This document shows, piece by piece, positions 35,398 through 43,062 of a stretch of DNA of 64,000 nt. Every line of letters begins with the position of its first letter. The stretch's first letter is position 1. A program made the position numbers and the translations under genes. Source of the stretch: C-114 sp963745405 (GTDB lineage: Bacteria > Chloroflexota > Limnocylindria > Limnocylindrales > CSP1-4); NCBI GenBank assembly GCA_963745405.1, contig CAVUWY010000002.1:2294001-2358000 (forward strand). Direction: 5' to 3'. Below the pieces are notes generated by a model. The model made no database searches. It worked only from the letters and a program-made list of their open reading frames with translations, and was not told the origin of the DNA.

Positions 35398-36344
35398 GCC
35401 GCCAGCCCCGCCGGAGCAGCCGCCAGCGTCCGCTCGTCCGTTGTCGGCGCACCCACGCGTTCGACGAAGATGTCCTCGATCGACGGCTCGGTGATCTCGA
35501 ACCGCGTCACGTACTCATGACGGGCGAGCGCCTCGGCAAGGATCCGCTCCGGATCTCGCCCATCGCGGAGCTCGACCTCATGGAAGTCGAGGCCTGAGCG
35601 ACGGACGGTCACGTCCGGGAGGGCGTCGAGCCACTCGAGATCACGATCGCCCGCAACCCCAAGGCGGACGACGCGCCGGCCGCTCGCACGCTTGACGTCC
35701 GCCGTCGCGCCGGAGACAACGAGTCGTCCGCGGTCGATGATCGCGATCGCGTCGCAGAGCTCTTCGACCGCCTCCATCTGATGGGTGCTGAAGATCAGCG
35801 CCTTGCCCCGGTCACGCAACTCGAGGAATGCGTCCCGCACGAGGGCCGCGTTGATCGGATCGAGGCCGGTGAAGGGTTCGTCCATCAACAGGACGTCGGG
35901 GTCATGGAGGATCGCGGCGATGAACTGCACCTTCTGCTGGTTGCCCTTGCTGAGCTGCTCTGCGGGCCGATCCGCATAGTCCGCGATCCGGAACCGCGCG
36001 AGCCACGACCGCGCCCGTCGGGCGGCTTCGTCGCGCCGGACGCCATACAGCGATCCCACGAACACGAGCTGTTCGAGGACGCCCATCCGCGGATAGAGCC
36101 CGCGTTCCTCCGGAAGGTACCCCCACGTTCGACGTGGCACGGCCGCGACGTTGACCCCATTCCACGTGACGGTGCCCTCGTCCGGGTGAAGGATGTCGAG
36201 GACGATCCGCATCGTTGTGGTCTTGCCGGCTCCGTTCGGTCCCAGGAACCCGAAGACCTGGCCGGAACCGACGCTGAACCCGACGCCGTCGAGCGCGACG
36301 TTGTCTCCGAACCGCTTCCGCAGCCCGTCGATCTCGAGCGTCAT
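35394..36344 (-). CDS. ABC transporter ATP-binding protein (NatA-like)
   Basis: The 316-residue ATPase shows Walker A GPNGAGKTTT, Q-loop region YLPEERGLYPRM (typical of the NatA/YhaQ group), signature LSKGNQQKVQ, Walker B VLLMDEPFTGLDP and H-loop FSTHQM. A C-terminal extension of about 90 residues ends IEDIFVERVG, as in export-type ATPases. ATG 36344 overlaps the stop of the 60-residue membrane protein (ATGA). With the permease it forms a three-gene unit. Confidence 0.93.
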   Translation of the reverse strand: MTLEIDGLRKRFGDNVALDGVGFSVGSGQVFGFLGPNGAGKTTTMRIVLDILHPDEGTVTWNGVNVAAVPRRTWGYLPEERGLYPRMGVLEQLVFVGSLYGVRRDEAARRARSWLARFRIADYADRPAEQLSKGNQQKVQFIAAILHDPDVLLMDEPFTGLDPINAALVRDAFLELRDRGKALIFSTHQMEAVEELCDAIAIIDRGRLVVSGATADVKRASGRRVVRLGVAGDRDLEWLDALPDVTVRRSGLDFHEVELRDGRDPERILAEALARHEYVTRFEITEPSIEDIFVERVGAPTTDERTLAAAPAGLAA

Positions 36345-36523
36345 CGCGCTGCCGCCGCGAGTCGACCGACGAGGGCGCCGACCATGATCCCGAACGCGAC
36401 GCCGAGGATCACCTCGTTGAGCAGCAAGCCGAACAACAGCCCGAGTGCGGCGCCGGTGCCGGCCGCGATCGGAACGCCCAAGGACCGTGGGTTCACCTGC
36501 ATCGCCTGTGGTCTCCCCATCAC
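36341..36523 (-). CDS. small glycine-rich membrane protein, 60 aa
   Basis: The 60-residue product has two hydrophobic segments rich in Gly and Ala (LGVPIAAGTGAALGLLFGLL and ILGVAFGIMVGALVGRLA), like a glycine-zipper hairpin. It is the first gene of the ABC unit and overlaps the ATPase start by four bases, which supports translation. It may help assemble the exporter. No family is recognised. Confidence 0.6.
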   Translation of the reverse strand: MMGRPQAMQVNPRSLGVPIAAGTGAALGLLFGLLLNEVILGVAFGIMVGALVGRLAAAAR

Positions 36524-36875
36524 CGTCCGTTCCCATCGCCGGACCGTGGCAATTGCGCGAGTGATGGCCGGAAGGTGCTTCGATGAAAGTCACCGTCCAC
36601 CGTCAACGACGCTATCTGTGACGAGACGATTCCTCGTCCGGAGGATGGGCGAGATCGTTCACCCGAAGGGGTGATTACGCCCCGGAACCTGCGGCCCGGG
36701 ATCTCAGTCGCGCCATGCGCAGGCCCGCGTCGAGGCTCGGCAGCCGTGACGCGATGGTCGTAACGAGGACGCGAAGTTCATCGCCCCGGCGGGCGAAGCG
36801 GAGGGGGAAGTGAGTCCATCTGGCCCTGTCGGTTAGCCTCCCCAGTGTGTTAAATCAACACGCTAGGACCAACGC
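36524..36875. other. 352-base divergent intergenic region
   Basis: This region separates the minus-strand ABC unit from the plus-strand LuxR gene. It holds the palindrome at 36659-36674 and, just before luxR, GTGTT-AAATC-AACAC at 36847-36861, 15 bases ahead of the ATG. I see no gene in it. Confidence 0.5.
36659..36674. promoter_or_regulatory. palindrome TCACCC-N4-GGGTGA (copy 1)
   Basis: Perfect 6-base arms with centre GAAG lie 136 bases before the minus-strand ABC unit and 202 bases before luxR. An identical pair of arms occurs on the other side of luxR at 37508-37523. This is a candidate operator for the LuxR-type regulator. Confidence 0.5.
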
Positions 36876-37505
36876 ATGCCCGGTCTCACATTCGCCACGG
36901 TCAGCGAGCTGCGCGACGGAGCCCTCGTCGGCGGCTCGCTTGAGCGATTCCTCGGCCGACTGGCGCTCGCGGCCATCGGCGTCCTGGTGATGGTCGTGGC
37001 CGTCGAGCTGCTGATCCCCGGCGATGAGGTCGATGCCATCTGGCTCGGAACCGCGGCCGTCCTCATCCTGCTCGCCCGTCAGGTCGGCTTCTGGCCGTCC
37101 GTGCTTGTCGCATTCGGCGCAGCGGCCGTGATCGTCGTGCTTGTTATTCGGCCGGCCGGCGGCCTTCCGGTTGGGACGATCGAGGACCTGGCGGCCCTCG
37201 TCCTGTTCCTCCTTGTCGTCGTGTTGGGTGCGTCGGCGGTGACGCGGCCAGGCCGTGCAGCGATCGGCAGTCAGATTGAGATCGAGTCATCGACGAGCCT
37301 TGTTGAGCCGCTGACTGCACGGGAGCGGGAGATCCTCGGTCTGCTCGTGGCTGGAATGTCGAATTGCCAGATCGCCCAACATCTCGTCGTGTCCGGGAAC
37401 ACGGTGAAGACGCACCTTGAGCACCTGTACGGGAAGCTCGGCGTCTCGTCACGACTCGAGGCGACAGCGCGCGCTCGCGAACTCGGACTGATCCGTCGGG
37501 CCTGA
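36876..37505 (+). CDS. membrane-anchored LuxR-family regulator
   Basis: The 209-residue protein has three or four N-terminal membrane helices (LALAAIGVLVMVVAVELLI, IWLGTAAVLILLARQVGF, VLVAFGAAAVIVVLVI, LAALVLFLLVVVLGASAV) and a C-terminal LuxR/GerE domain (LTAREREILGLLVAGMSNCQ, HLVVSGNTVKTHLEHLYGKL). There is no receiver domain, so the membrane part may sense a signal directly. It sits between two ABC-2 exporter units and is flanked by matching palindromes, which suggests that it controls both. The ATG follows a short palindrome at 36847-36861. Confidence 0.85.
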   Translation: MPGLTFATVSELRDGALVGGSLERFLGRLALAAIGVLVMVVAVELLIPGDEVDAIWLGTAAVLILLARQVGFWPSVLVAFGAAAVIVVLVIRPAGGLPVGTIEDLAALVLFLLVVVLGASAVTRPGRAAIGSQIEIESSTSLVEPLTAREREILGLLVAGMSNCQIAQHLVVSGNTVKTHLEHLYGKLGVSSRLEATARARELGLIRRA

Positions 37506-37507
37506 TT

Positions 37508-37545
37508 TCACCCATACGGGTGACGGACTTCCCCGATCGGGGTGA
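37508..37545. promoter_or_regulatory. palindrome TCACCC-N4-GGGTGA (copy 2) with a degenerate third site
   Basis: The perfect palindrome spans 37508-37523 with centre ATAC, three bases after the luxR stop. A second GGGTGA half-site follows 22 bases later (37540-37545) with a degenerate partner, TCCCCG. Two sites about two helical turns apart, 70-105 bases before the next operon, resemble paired operators. Confidence 0.5.
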
Positions 37546-37613
37546 CGCCGTGCCGCCCCGAGTCCCGTAGCGTCCTCTTCACCGGAAGTCTGCTTGGGCA
37601 GAAGGAGGACGAG

Positions 37614-38027
37614 ATGCGCGAGCGGGAGGCGATGAATCTCCCGGCGCTCGGCGTCGCGATCGCAGGGCCGCTGGCAGGCATCGGCATCTGGTACGCCGTG
37701 GATCGGTGGACGGGACATCCGGGCCTTGCCTTGGGCCTCGCGGCCGGCGTCATCTATGTCTCGGCGCGGATGACGCGGGCACTTGCGTCGGCCACCTCAC
37801 TAGGTGGAGAGATCGGCGCGATCAGCATCATGCTCAGCGTTGTGGGGGTTCCCTACGCGGCCCTGCTCCTGATCGGGGTCCCGGCGGTCGTGGCGCTTCC
37901 CATCGGGATCATCCTCGGGCGGCGCTTCGCCCCGGCTGTCGAACGCCGCATCAGCCTGGTCGGCGCGAGCGTGCGGCCAAATCGATCGACCAGAGTGCCG
38001 GCGGGACCGATCGATGTGTCCCGGTGA
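37614..38027 (+). CDS. membrane protein of unknown function, 137 aa
   Basis: An AAGGAGG ribosome site precedes ATG 37614. The product has about four hydrophobic segments (LPALGVAIAGPLAGIGIWYA, LALGLAAGVIYVSARM, ISIMLSVVGVPYAALLLIG, VVALPIGIILGRRF) and a short basic tail. The first segment resembles those of small proteins placed ahead of transporter genes. It is the first gene after the paired palindromes and lies 91 bases before an ABC ATPase on the same strand. No family is recognised. Confidence 0.65.
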   Translation: MREREAMNLPALGVAIAGPLAGIGIWYAVDRWTGHPGLALGLAAGVIYVSARMTRALASATSLGGEIGAISIMLSVVGVPYAALLLIGVPAVVALPIGIILGRRFAPAVERRISLVGASVRPNRSTRVPAGPIDVSR

Positions 38028-38118
38028 CGGGTCCCCACGGTCCTCGGCTGAGCCGGCTCCGGCCAGGACGAATGGGCGAACTCGCGTCCGACACTCGGCT
38101 GATTGAAAGGATGCGGCA

Positions 38119-39054
38119 ATGTCCGAGGTCATCGAGGCGACAGGCCTAACCAGGCGATATGGCTCCCGTCGGGGCGTGGTCGAGCTGAGTTTTGGGGTCG
38201 ACGAAGGAGAGGTCTTCGGCTTCCTCGGGCCGAACGGCGCCGGCAAGACGACGACGATCCGGCTGCTTCTCGGGGCGATCCGTCCGAATGGGGGCAAGGC
38301 CCGCATCTTCGGACTAGACACCTGGGCGCAGGCGGCAGCTGTCCACCGTAACCTCGCCTATCTCGGGAGTGATCCTGGGTTCCTCGGCGAGCTGACGGTG
38401 GCGGAGCAGCTCGACTACCTCGCCGGGCTGCGTGGGCTTCCCGCGGGCTCCTGGAGGCGGCTCGCCGAGCGACTCGAGCTCGACCGCACCATCAAGATTC
38501 GAAAGCTCTCGCGCGGCAATCGTCAGAAGGTCGGCGTGGTCTCCGTCTTCATGGGTCGCGAGAAGTTGCTGATCATGGACGAGCCCACGAGCGGTCTCGA
38601 CCCGCTGATGCAGCGTGAGTTCCTGTCCTTGATCTCCGAGGCGCGGTCGGAGGGTCGGACCGTCTTCCTCTCCTCGCACAACCTGCCCGAGGTGGAGCGC
38701 TGCTGCGACCGCGTCGCAGTCATCCGGGAGGGGCGCCTCACCGAGGTGGGACCGGTGCAGGCGCTCCTCGGGGAGCACTGGCGATCGGTCAACCTCGCCC
38801 TTGCCGAGGCGCACGATCCAGGTGTCTTCGAGATGCCCGACGTGGAGGTGATCGCGGACTCCGGCCGCGAGGTGCACCTCATGGTCCGGGGCGACGTGCG
38901 TCCGCTCCTGCGGCGGATCGTCGAGTTGGAACTCCGGGACGTGGCCATCACCACCCCCGACGTCGAGGACGTCTTCCTCCGCTTCTACGAGTCCGACGCG
39001 ACCGGCAACGGCGTTGCGGGACCCGCTGAATTGACTCGGGAGATCGTCCGATGA
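38119..39054 (+). CDS. ABC transporter ATP-binding protein (ABC-2 exporter type)
   Basis: The 311-residue ATPase has Walker A GPNGAGKTTTIRLLL, Q-loop YLGSDPGFLGELT, signature LSRGNRQKVGV, Walker B LLIMDEPTSGLDP and H-loop LSSHNLPEVERC. A C-terminal regulatory portion of about 90 residues follows. It resembles BcrA/NatA-type ATPases. It overlaps the permease start by four bases. It differs clearly from the ATPase at 35.4 kb, so this is a second exporter rather than a duplication. Confidence 0.93.
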   Translation: MSEVIEATGLTRRYGSRRGVVELSFGVDEGEVFGFLGPNGAGKTTTIRLLLGAIRPNGGKARIFGLDTWAQAAAVHRNLAYLGSDPGFLGELTVAEQLDYLAGLRGLPAGSWRRLAERLELDRTIKIRKLSRGNRQKVGVVSVFMGREKLLIMDEPTSGLDPLMQREFLSLISEARSEGRTVFLSSHNLPEVERCCDRVAVIREGRLTEVGPVQALLGEHWRSVNLALAEAHDPGVFEMPDVEVIADSGREVHLMVRGDVRPLLRRIVELELRDVAITTPDVEDVFLRFYESDATGNGVAGPAELTREIVR

Positions 39055-39854
39055 ATGCGTTTGTCCTCCAACTCGAGCTCCGCCGAAGCCGCGTCCTGTC
39101 GTTCTGGCTCGGCCTCACGGCGATTCTCTACGCCGTGTTCATCGCCGCGTATTACCCGACGCTCGCTGCCGATACCGAGCTCGTCGAGACGATGATCAAG
39201 AACTTCCCGAAGGCGATGACCGCCGCGTTTGGTCTCGAGGGGAACCTGGCGGAGCAGGGAACCTACTTCAACGTATACCTGCTTTCGATGATGTGGCCGC
39301 TGCTCGCTGCCATCGCGGCCATCCTGATCCCGACCCGGACGCTTGGGGCAGATCTCGATCACGGCGTCCTCGAGCTATCGCATGCAACTCCGATCTCGCG
39401 GACGAGTTATCTGATGACGGCGATCGCGGCCCAGCTCGTCGTGCTGAGCGCGCTCGTGGTCGCGACGGTGGCCGCGATCGTCGGAACGCTCCTCGTCGTC
39501 GGTGTCGCGGTCGACCTTGTTCGCTGGTCTCTCGTCGCCGTCCTGGCTTTGACATTCGCCTCCGCGATCGCCGCGCTGACCACGCTCCTGTCGGTGGTCA
39601 CGCTCAGTCGCTCGCTCGCTGGCGGTCTCGTCGCCGGGCTCCTCGTCGCGATGTATCTAGGCCAGACGATTGCCAAGCTGGCACCAGAACTGTCGTGGGT
39701 TTCGTACCTGAGCGCCTTTCGGTATTTCTCGCCGGCGCCGGTGATCAACGCTGGCAGCCTGCCGTTGGAGGGCCTCGCGATCTTCGGTGCCCTGGCAACC
39801 GTCTGTTGGGCGGCCGCGCTGTGGCTGTTCCGTCGCCGCGACCTCCTGCGCTGA
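39051..39854 (+). CDS. ABC-2 type transporter permease
   Basis: The 267-residue protein has six membrane helices, including SFWLGLTAILYAVFIAAYYP, LLAAIAAILIPT, LVATVAAIVGTLLVVGVAV-type segments and LAIFGALATVCWAAALWLF. The central TRTLGADLDHGVLELSHATP block is the usual coupling region for its ATPase partner. It starts within the ATPase stop codon region (ATGA). The transported substrate is unknown. An in-frame continuation of 73 residues with one helix follows from a CTG overlapping its stop but is weakly supported. Confidence 0.88.
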   Translation: MNAFVLQLELRRSRVLSFWLGLTAILYAVFIAAYYPTLAADTELVETMIKNFPKAMTAAFGLEGNLAEQGTYFNVYLLSMMWPLLAAIAAILIPTRTLGADLDHGVLELSHATPISRTSYLMTAIAAQLVVLSALVVATVAAIVGTLLVVGVAVDLVRWSLVAVLALTFASAIAALTTLLSVVTLSRSLAGGLVAGLLVAMYLGQTIAKLAPELSWVSYLSAFRYFSPAPVINAGSLPLEGLAIFGALATVCWAAALWLFRRRDLLR

Positions 39855-40065
39855 GCACGGCATGGAGGTCGGCAGCCGCTGGCACCGCGCCACTCGTCGC
39901 GGTTGCAGCGGTCGTGCTCAGCGTTTTGACCGCTGCCGCGGTGGCACGTCTGGGTCGCCGCCAGGAGCTCGGGCCGTTGGGCGATCGGATGCCTACCGAT
40001 CGTGCAATCGGCGCAGCTCAGCTGACGATCACCGACGCACGGCTGGCGCGCGGGCGTAGCGTCGG

Positions 40066-41067
40066 ATGTTGAGTGTGCCTCACGAGCAGCCGCGGCTGCC
40101 CGCACGACTGATCGCCCTCTTCGCCGTCGCCTTGCTGATCGCTGGCTCCTGCGCAGGTTCGCCGATCAGCTCCCCATCACCGCTGCCGACGACTGCGTCG
40201 CCGACCGCCATGCCGCCGGCGTCACCCAGCGCGATCTCACCGTGCCCGCCCGGAACGAGCGCTCCATCGGCGTCGGCTTGCCCGACCGACACACCGACGC
40301 CCACGCTCCAACCGATGCCGACAGTCAGGCCGACGCCCATACCGACACCGACGCCGCGCCCAACGGCGACACCGCGGCCGACAGCGACACCTCGTCGGAC
40401 CGCTACCCCGACGCCGGTCTTGCCCAGCCGGCTCGTCACGCACGGCGCCCGGACCGGGGAGGAAGTCGCGCTGACGTTCGACATGGGTGGCCGCGTGGGC
40501 GACGCCATCGCCATCGTCGACTGGCTGGTCGACCACAACGTCCACGCCTCGATCTTCATGACCGGGGCCATGGCCGACAACCCGAACACCGACGCCGGCC
40601 GCCGGGTGCTCGCCATCGTCGACGCCCACTCGGAGCTCTTGACCCTAGGCAATCACTCGTACACCCACCGCGACTTCCGGGATCTGACGGCGTCCCAGAT
40701 CCGAGACGAGCTGCGGCGGACGGAAAGCGCGATCGCACCGTACTGCTCGCAGGACCTCCGGCCCTTCTTCCGGCCGCCGAACGGTGGCTATGACGAGGAC
40801 GTCCTCGCGGCGGTCGGCGCCGCCGGCTATCGCTACACGCTCACCTGGGACATCGACACGATCGACTGGCGCCCCGTCTCGAACGATCCGCCGGGCCCGA
40901 CGGCCGACCAGATCGTGGCCAAGGTCCTGGCCAACGCCCGGGGCGGCTCGATCGTCCTCATGCATCTCGGCGGGTACAACGCGTTCGAGGCCCTCCCTCG
41001 GATCGTCGGCGGCCTCCGCGAAGCCGGCTTCGAGCTCGTGACGCTCGACGACCTCCTGCTCGCGTGA
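40066..41067 (+). CDS. secreted polysaccharide deacetylase (NodB domain)
   Basis: The 333-residue protein has a signal or lipoprotein-like N-terminus (LIALFAVALLIAGSCAGS), a Pro-Thr repeat linker of about 70 residues, and a NodB domain: VALTFDMGGRVGDA, the metal-binding pair in GNHSYTHRDFRDL, FFRPPNGGYDEDV and ILMH-like SIVLMHLGGYNA. In motif 1 the usual second Asp of TFDD is Met, so one metal ligand is altered. It would remove acetyl groups from cell-wall or exopolysaccharide outside the cell. An in-frame start elsewhere is less likely. Confidence 0.87.
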   Translation: MLSVPHEQPRLPARLIALFAVALLIAGSCAGSPISSPSPLPTTASPTAMPPASPSAISPCPPGTSAPSASACPTDTPTPTLQPMPTVRPTPIPTPTPRPTATPRPTATPRRTATPTPVLPSRLVTHGARTGEEVALTFDMGGRVGDAIAIVDWLVDHNVHASIFMTGAMADNPNTDAGRRVLAIVDAHSELLTLGNHSYTHRDFRDLTASQIRDELRRTESAIAPYCSQDLRPFFRPPNGGYDEDVLAAVGAAGYRYTLTWDIDTIDWRPVSNDPPGPTADQIVAKVLANARGGSIVLMHLGGYNAFEALPRIVGGLREAGFELVTLDDLLLA

Positions 41068-41617
41068 TGTAGCCTCGCCGTTCGCCGGCCGCTGACGCAC
41101 AGCGACCCCCGCCTCCAAGCGCCATCAGGATCGAAAGTCGCGTGATGCCGGCGATGAACGCTGCGCGCACGGTCCATCTGGGGCCATACGAGATGCATCG
41201 GGGATGCGCATTCGGCGCTGTGGGTCTGGATCGGGGCCCACGGAGTTGAGACCGCGGTCCGATCCAAGAGCAATTCAACGCACCGTGCGACGCGTCAGCA
41301 CGAGCGAGTACCGGACCGAGATCGAGATGCCCGTCGTCCCAATCTCCGACGTGCCGTCCGTTGATGCAATCTCTGGACGCTCCATCGGTTGATGCGATCT
41401 CGCGATGGTTCGGTGCTGACCTCTCCGGGTCAAGACTCAAGATGACAGCCTGTCCGAATACTCAGCCATGACGTCCTTTCCGACATCGCCAGGGATTGGA
41501 CGGCACTCCCTCAGGTCCGTGCTTGACAATCTGGATTTAGTGCTAAATACTGTGCCAGGTCGAGTCAACCCGACCCGACAACATCCAGTCCGAAGCCTGA
41601 AGGGAAGTCATTCAGTC
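41068..41617. other. 550-base intergenic region before the fasciclin gene
   Basis: No gene is supported here. It contains an imperfect 17-base direct repeat around 41350-41400 (CGTTGATGCAATCTC and GGTTGATGCGATCTC) and the fasciclin promoter at 41523-41551. Base composition is less GC-rich than the surroundings. Confidence 0.5.
41523..41551 (+). promoter_or_regulatory. sigma70-like promoter with embedded palindrome
   Basis: A perfect -35 TTGACA (41523-41528) is 17 bases from AATACT (41546-41551). Between and across them lies the palindrome ATTTAG-TG-CTAAAT (41535-41548), placed so that a bound repressor would exclude RNA polymerase. It is 67 bases ahead of the fasciclin ATG. Confidence 0.55.
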
Positions 41618-42187
41618 ATGAAACGATCCATCGCCCTCCTCGTGCCAGCGCTCGCCATCGCGATCGCGGCCTGCTCCAGCGCGGCCTCACCGAGCGCGGC
41701 GCCCACCACCGCTCCCACGGCGCCCGCCGCCGCCGCCGCCCCAAGCACCGCGCCTTCGGTATCGGCCGCCATGACCAAGGACATCGTCGAGACCGCCACC
41801 GAGGCGGGCTCGTTCAAGACCCTGCTGGCCGCGGTCAAGGCTGCCGGCCTCGTGGAGACACTCCAGGGCAAGGGCCCCTTCACCGTGTTCGCACCGACCG
41901 ATGCGGCCTTTGCCGCCCTGCCGGCCGGCACGCTCGACGGCCTCCTCAAGGACCCGGCCGCGCTCAAGAAGGTCCTCCTGTACCACGTCGTCTCGGGCGC
42001 GGTCACCGCTGACAAGGTCGTCGGACTGACCTCAGCCACGTCGGTCGAGGGATCGCCCATCACCATCGCCGTCAAGGACGGATCCGTCTATCTGAACGGC
42101 AGCGCCAAGGTCGTGACTCCTGATGTGATGGCCTCGAATGGCGTCATCCACGTCATCGACCAGGTCCTGCTTCCGCCCGCGAACTGA
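41618..42187 (+). CDS. fasciclin-domain lipoprotein
   Basis: The 189-residue protein has a lipoprotein signal (KRSIALLVPALAIAIAAC), an Ala/Pro/Thr linker and one FAS1 domain: DIVETATEAGSFKTLLAAV, GKGPFTVFAPTDAAFAALP, VLLYHVVSGAV and NGVIHVIDQVLLP. FAS1 domains mediate adhesion or binding outside the cell, and some bind carotenoids or hydrophobic ligands. The gene has its own promoter and a strong hairpin after it. It stands just upstream of the heliorhodopsin unit. Confidence 0.92.
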   Translation: MKRSIALLVPALAIAIAACSSAASPSAAPTTAPTAPAAAAAPSTAPSVSAAMTKDIVETATEAGSFKTLLAAVKAAGLVETLQGKGPFTVFAPTDAAFAALPAGTLDGLLKDPAALKKVLLYHVVSGAVTADKVVGLTSATSVEGSPITIAVKDGSVYLNGSAKVVTPDVMASNGVIHVIDQVLLPPAN

Positions 42188-42211
42188 CCCTCCCGCGACC
42201 CATTTCCACCC

Positions 42212-42250
42212 CGAGGGTGGGGCCAGTCTCTCCTGCAGGCCCCACCCTCG
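42212..42250 (+). terminator. strong hairpin after the fasciclin gene
   Basis: Perfect 13-base arms CGAGGGTGGGGCC and GGCCCCACCCTCG enclose a 13-base loop, 24 bases after the stop. No T-run follows, so termination may be partial, letting some transcripts continue into heliorhodopsin. Confidence 0.6.
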
Positions 42251-42306
42251 TCCTGTGAAGGACGCCATCGTGATCGCCAGCAACCAGCTCATCTCCACCC
42301 CGACTG

Positions 42307-43062
42307 GTGGAGCTCCCAGCTTCGCGGGCCGCCTCGCTGCGGCGATGGAACATCGGGCTTGGCTTCGTCCACGCCGTCCAGGCCGTCGCCGTCCTGGCGC
42401 TCGCGACCGCCTTCGCGCTGCCGGTCACGGCGACGTTCATGGAGGGGCCGCCGGGCACTGCGGCAGGCGCGCCGACCACCCTGTTCGACGTCTCCGTTGC
42501 GTGGGGCGTCGCCCTGTTCCTGCTGCTGTCGGCCGTCTTCCACTGGCTCGTGGTGCTGCCCGGCGTCTTCGGGCGCTACACCTCCGGCCTGACGGCGCAG
42601 CACAACTACTTTCGCTGGGCCGAGTACTCGCTCTCATCGTCGGTGATGATCGTGCTCATCGCGATGCTCACCGGGATCAGCGATGTCGCGGCGCTGATCG
42701 GCATCTTCGCGGCCAATGCGGCCATGATCTTCTTCGGAGCTGTCCAGGAACGATACGAGCGACCCGGAGGTTCTCTGTGGCCGTTCTGGCTCGGGTGCGT
42801 CGTGGGCATCGCGCCGTGGCTGGCCGTGGGCGTCTACCTCTGGTCGCCCGGTAGCACCGCCGAGCCGCCCGCCTTTGTCTACGCGATCTTCGTCTCGCTC
42901 TTCGTCTTCTTCAACATCTTCGCGCTTAACATGTGGCTCCAGTACCGGCGGGTCGGTCGCTGGAAGTCGTACGTCTTCGGCGAGAGGGCCTATTTCGTGC
43001 TCAGCCTGGTCGCGAAGTCGGCGCTCGCCTGGCAGGTGTTCGCGGGGACGCTGGCGGGCTGA
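42307..43062 (+). CDS. heliorhodopsin
   Basis: This 251-residue seven-helix protein carries heliorhodopsin signatures: LRRWNIGLGFVHAVQA in helix 1, FRWAEYSLSSSVMIVLIAML in helix 3, FVYAIFVSLFVFFNIFALNM and LSLVAKSALAWQVFAG in helix 7. Lys237 is the retinal Schiff-base residue and Glu106 the counterion. His22 and His79 also fit; they and Glu106 are offset by one from H23, H80 and E107 of heliorhodopsin 48C12 as I remember them. These inverted rhodopsins are non-pumping light sensors or enzyme partners. GTG 42307 is the only start in frame. Its stop overlaps the B12 regulator start (TGATG), so the two are translated together. Confidence 0.93.
   Translation: MELPASRAASLRRWNIGLGFVHAVQAVAVLALATAFALPVTATFMEGPPGTAAGAPTTLFDVSVAWGVALFLLLSAVFHWLVVLPGVFGRYTSGLTAQHNYFRWAEYSLSSSVMIVLIAMLTGISDVAALIGIFAANAAMIFFGAVQERYERPGGSLWPFWLGCVVGIAPWLAVGVYLWSPGSTAEPPAFVYAIFVSLFVFFNIFALNMWLQYRRVGRWKSYVFGERAYFVLSLVAKSALAWQVFAGTLAG

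Noticed and set aside
39851..40072. A 73-residue single-helix protein starting at a CTG overlapping the ABC permease stop.
   Set aside because: There is one helix and a CTGA overlap, but no ribosome site, no homology I recognise and low-complexity text; kept only as a weak third case of CTG starts.
41468..41617. An upstream start for the fasciclin protein adding 50 residues.
   Set aside because: It would place a promoter-like palindrome inside the coding part and bury the lipoprotein signal; ATG 41618 gives a normal signal.
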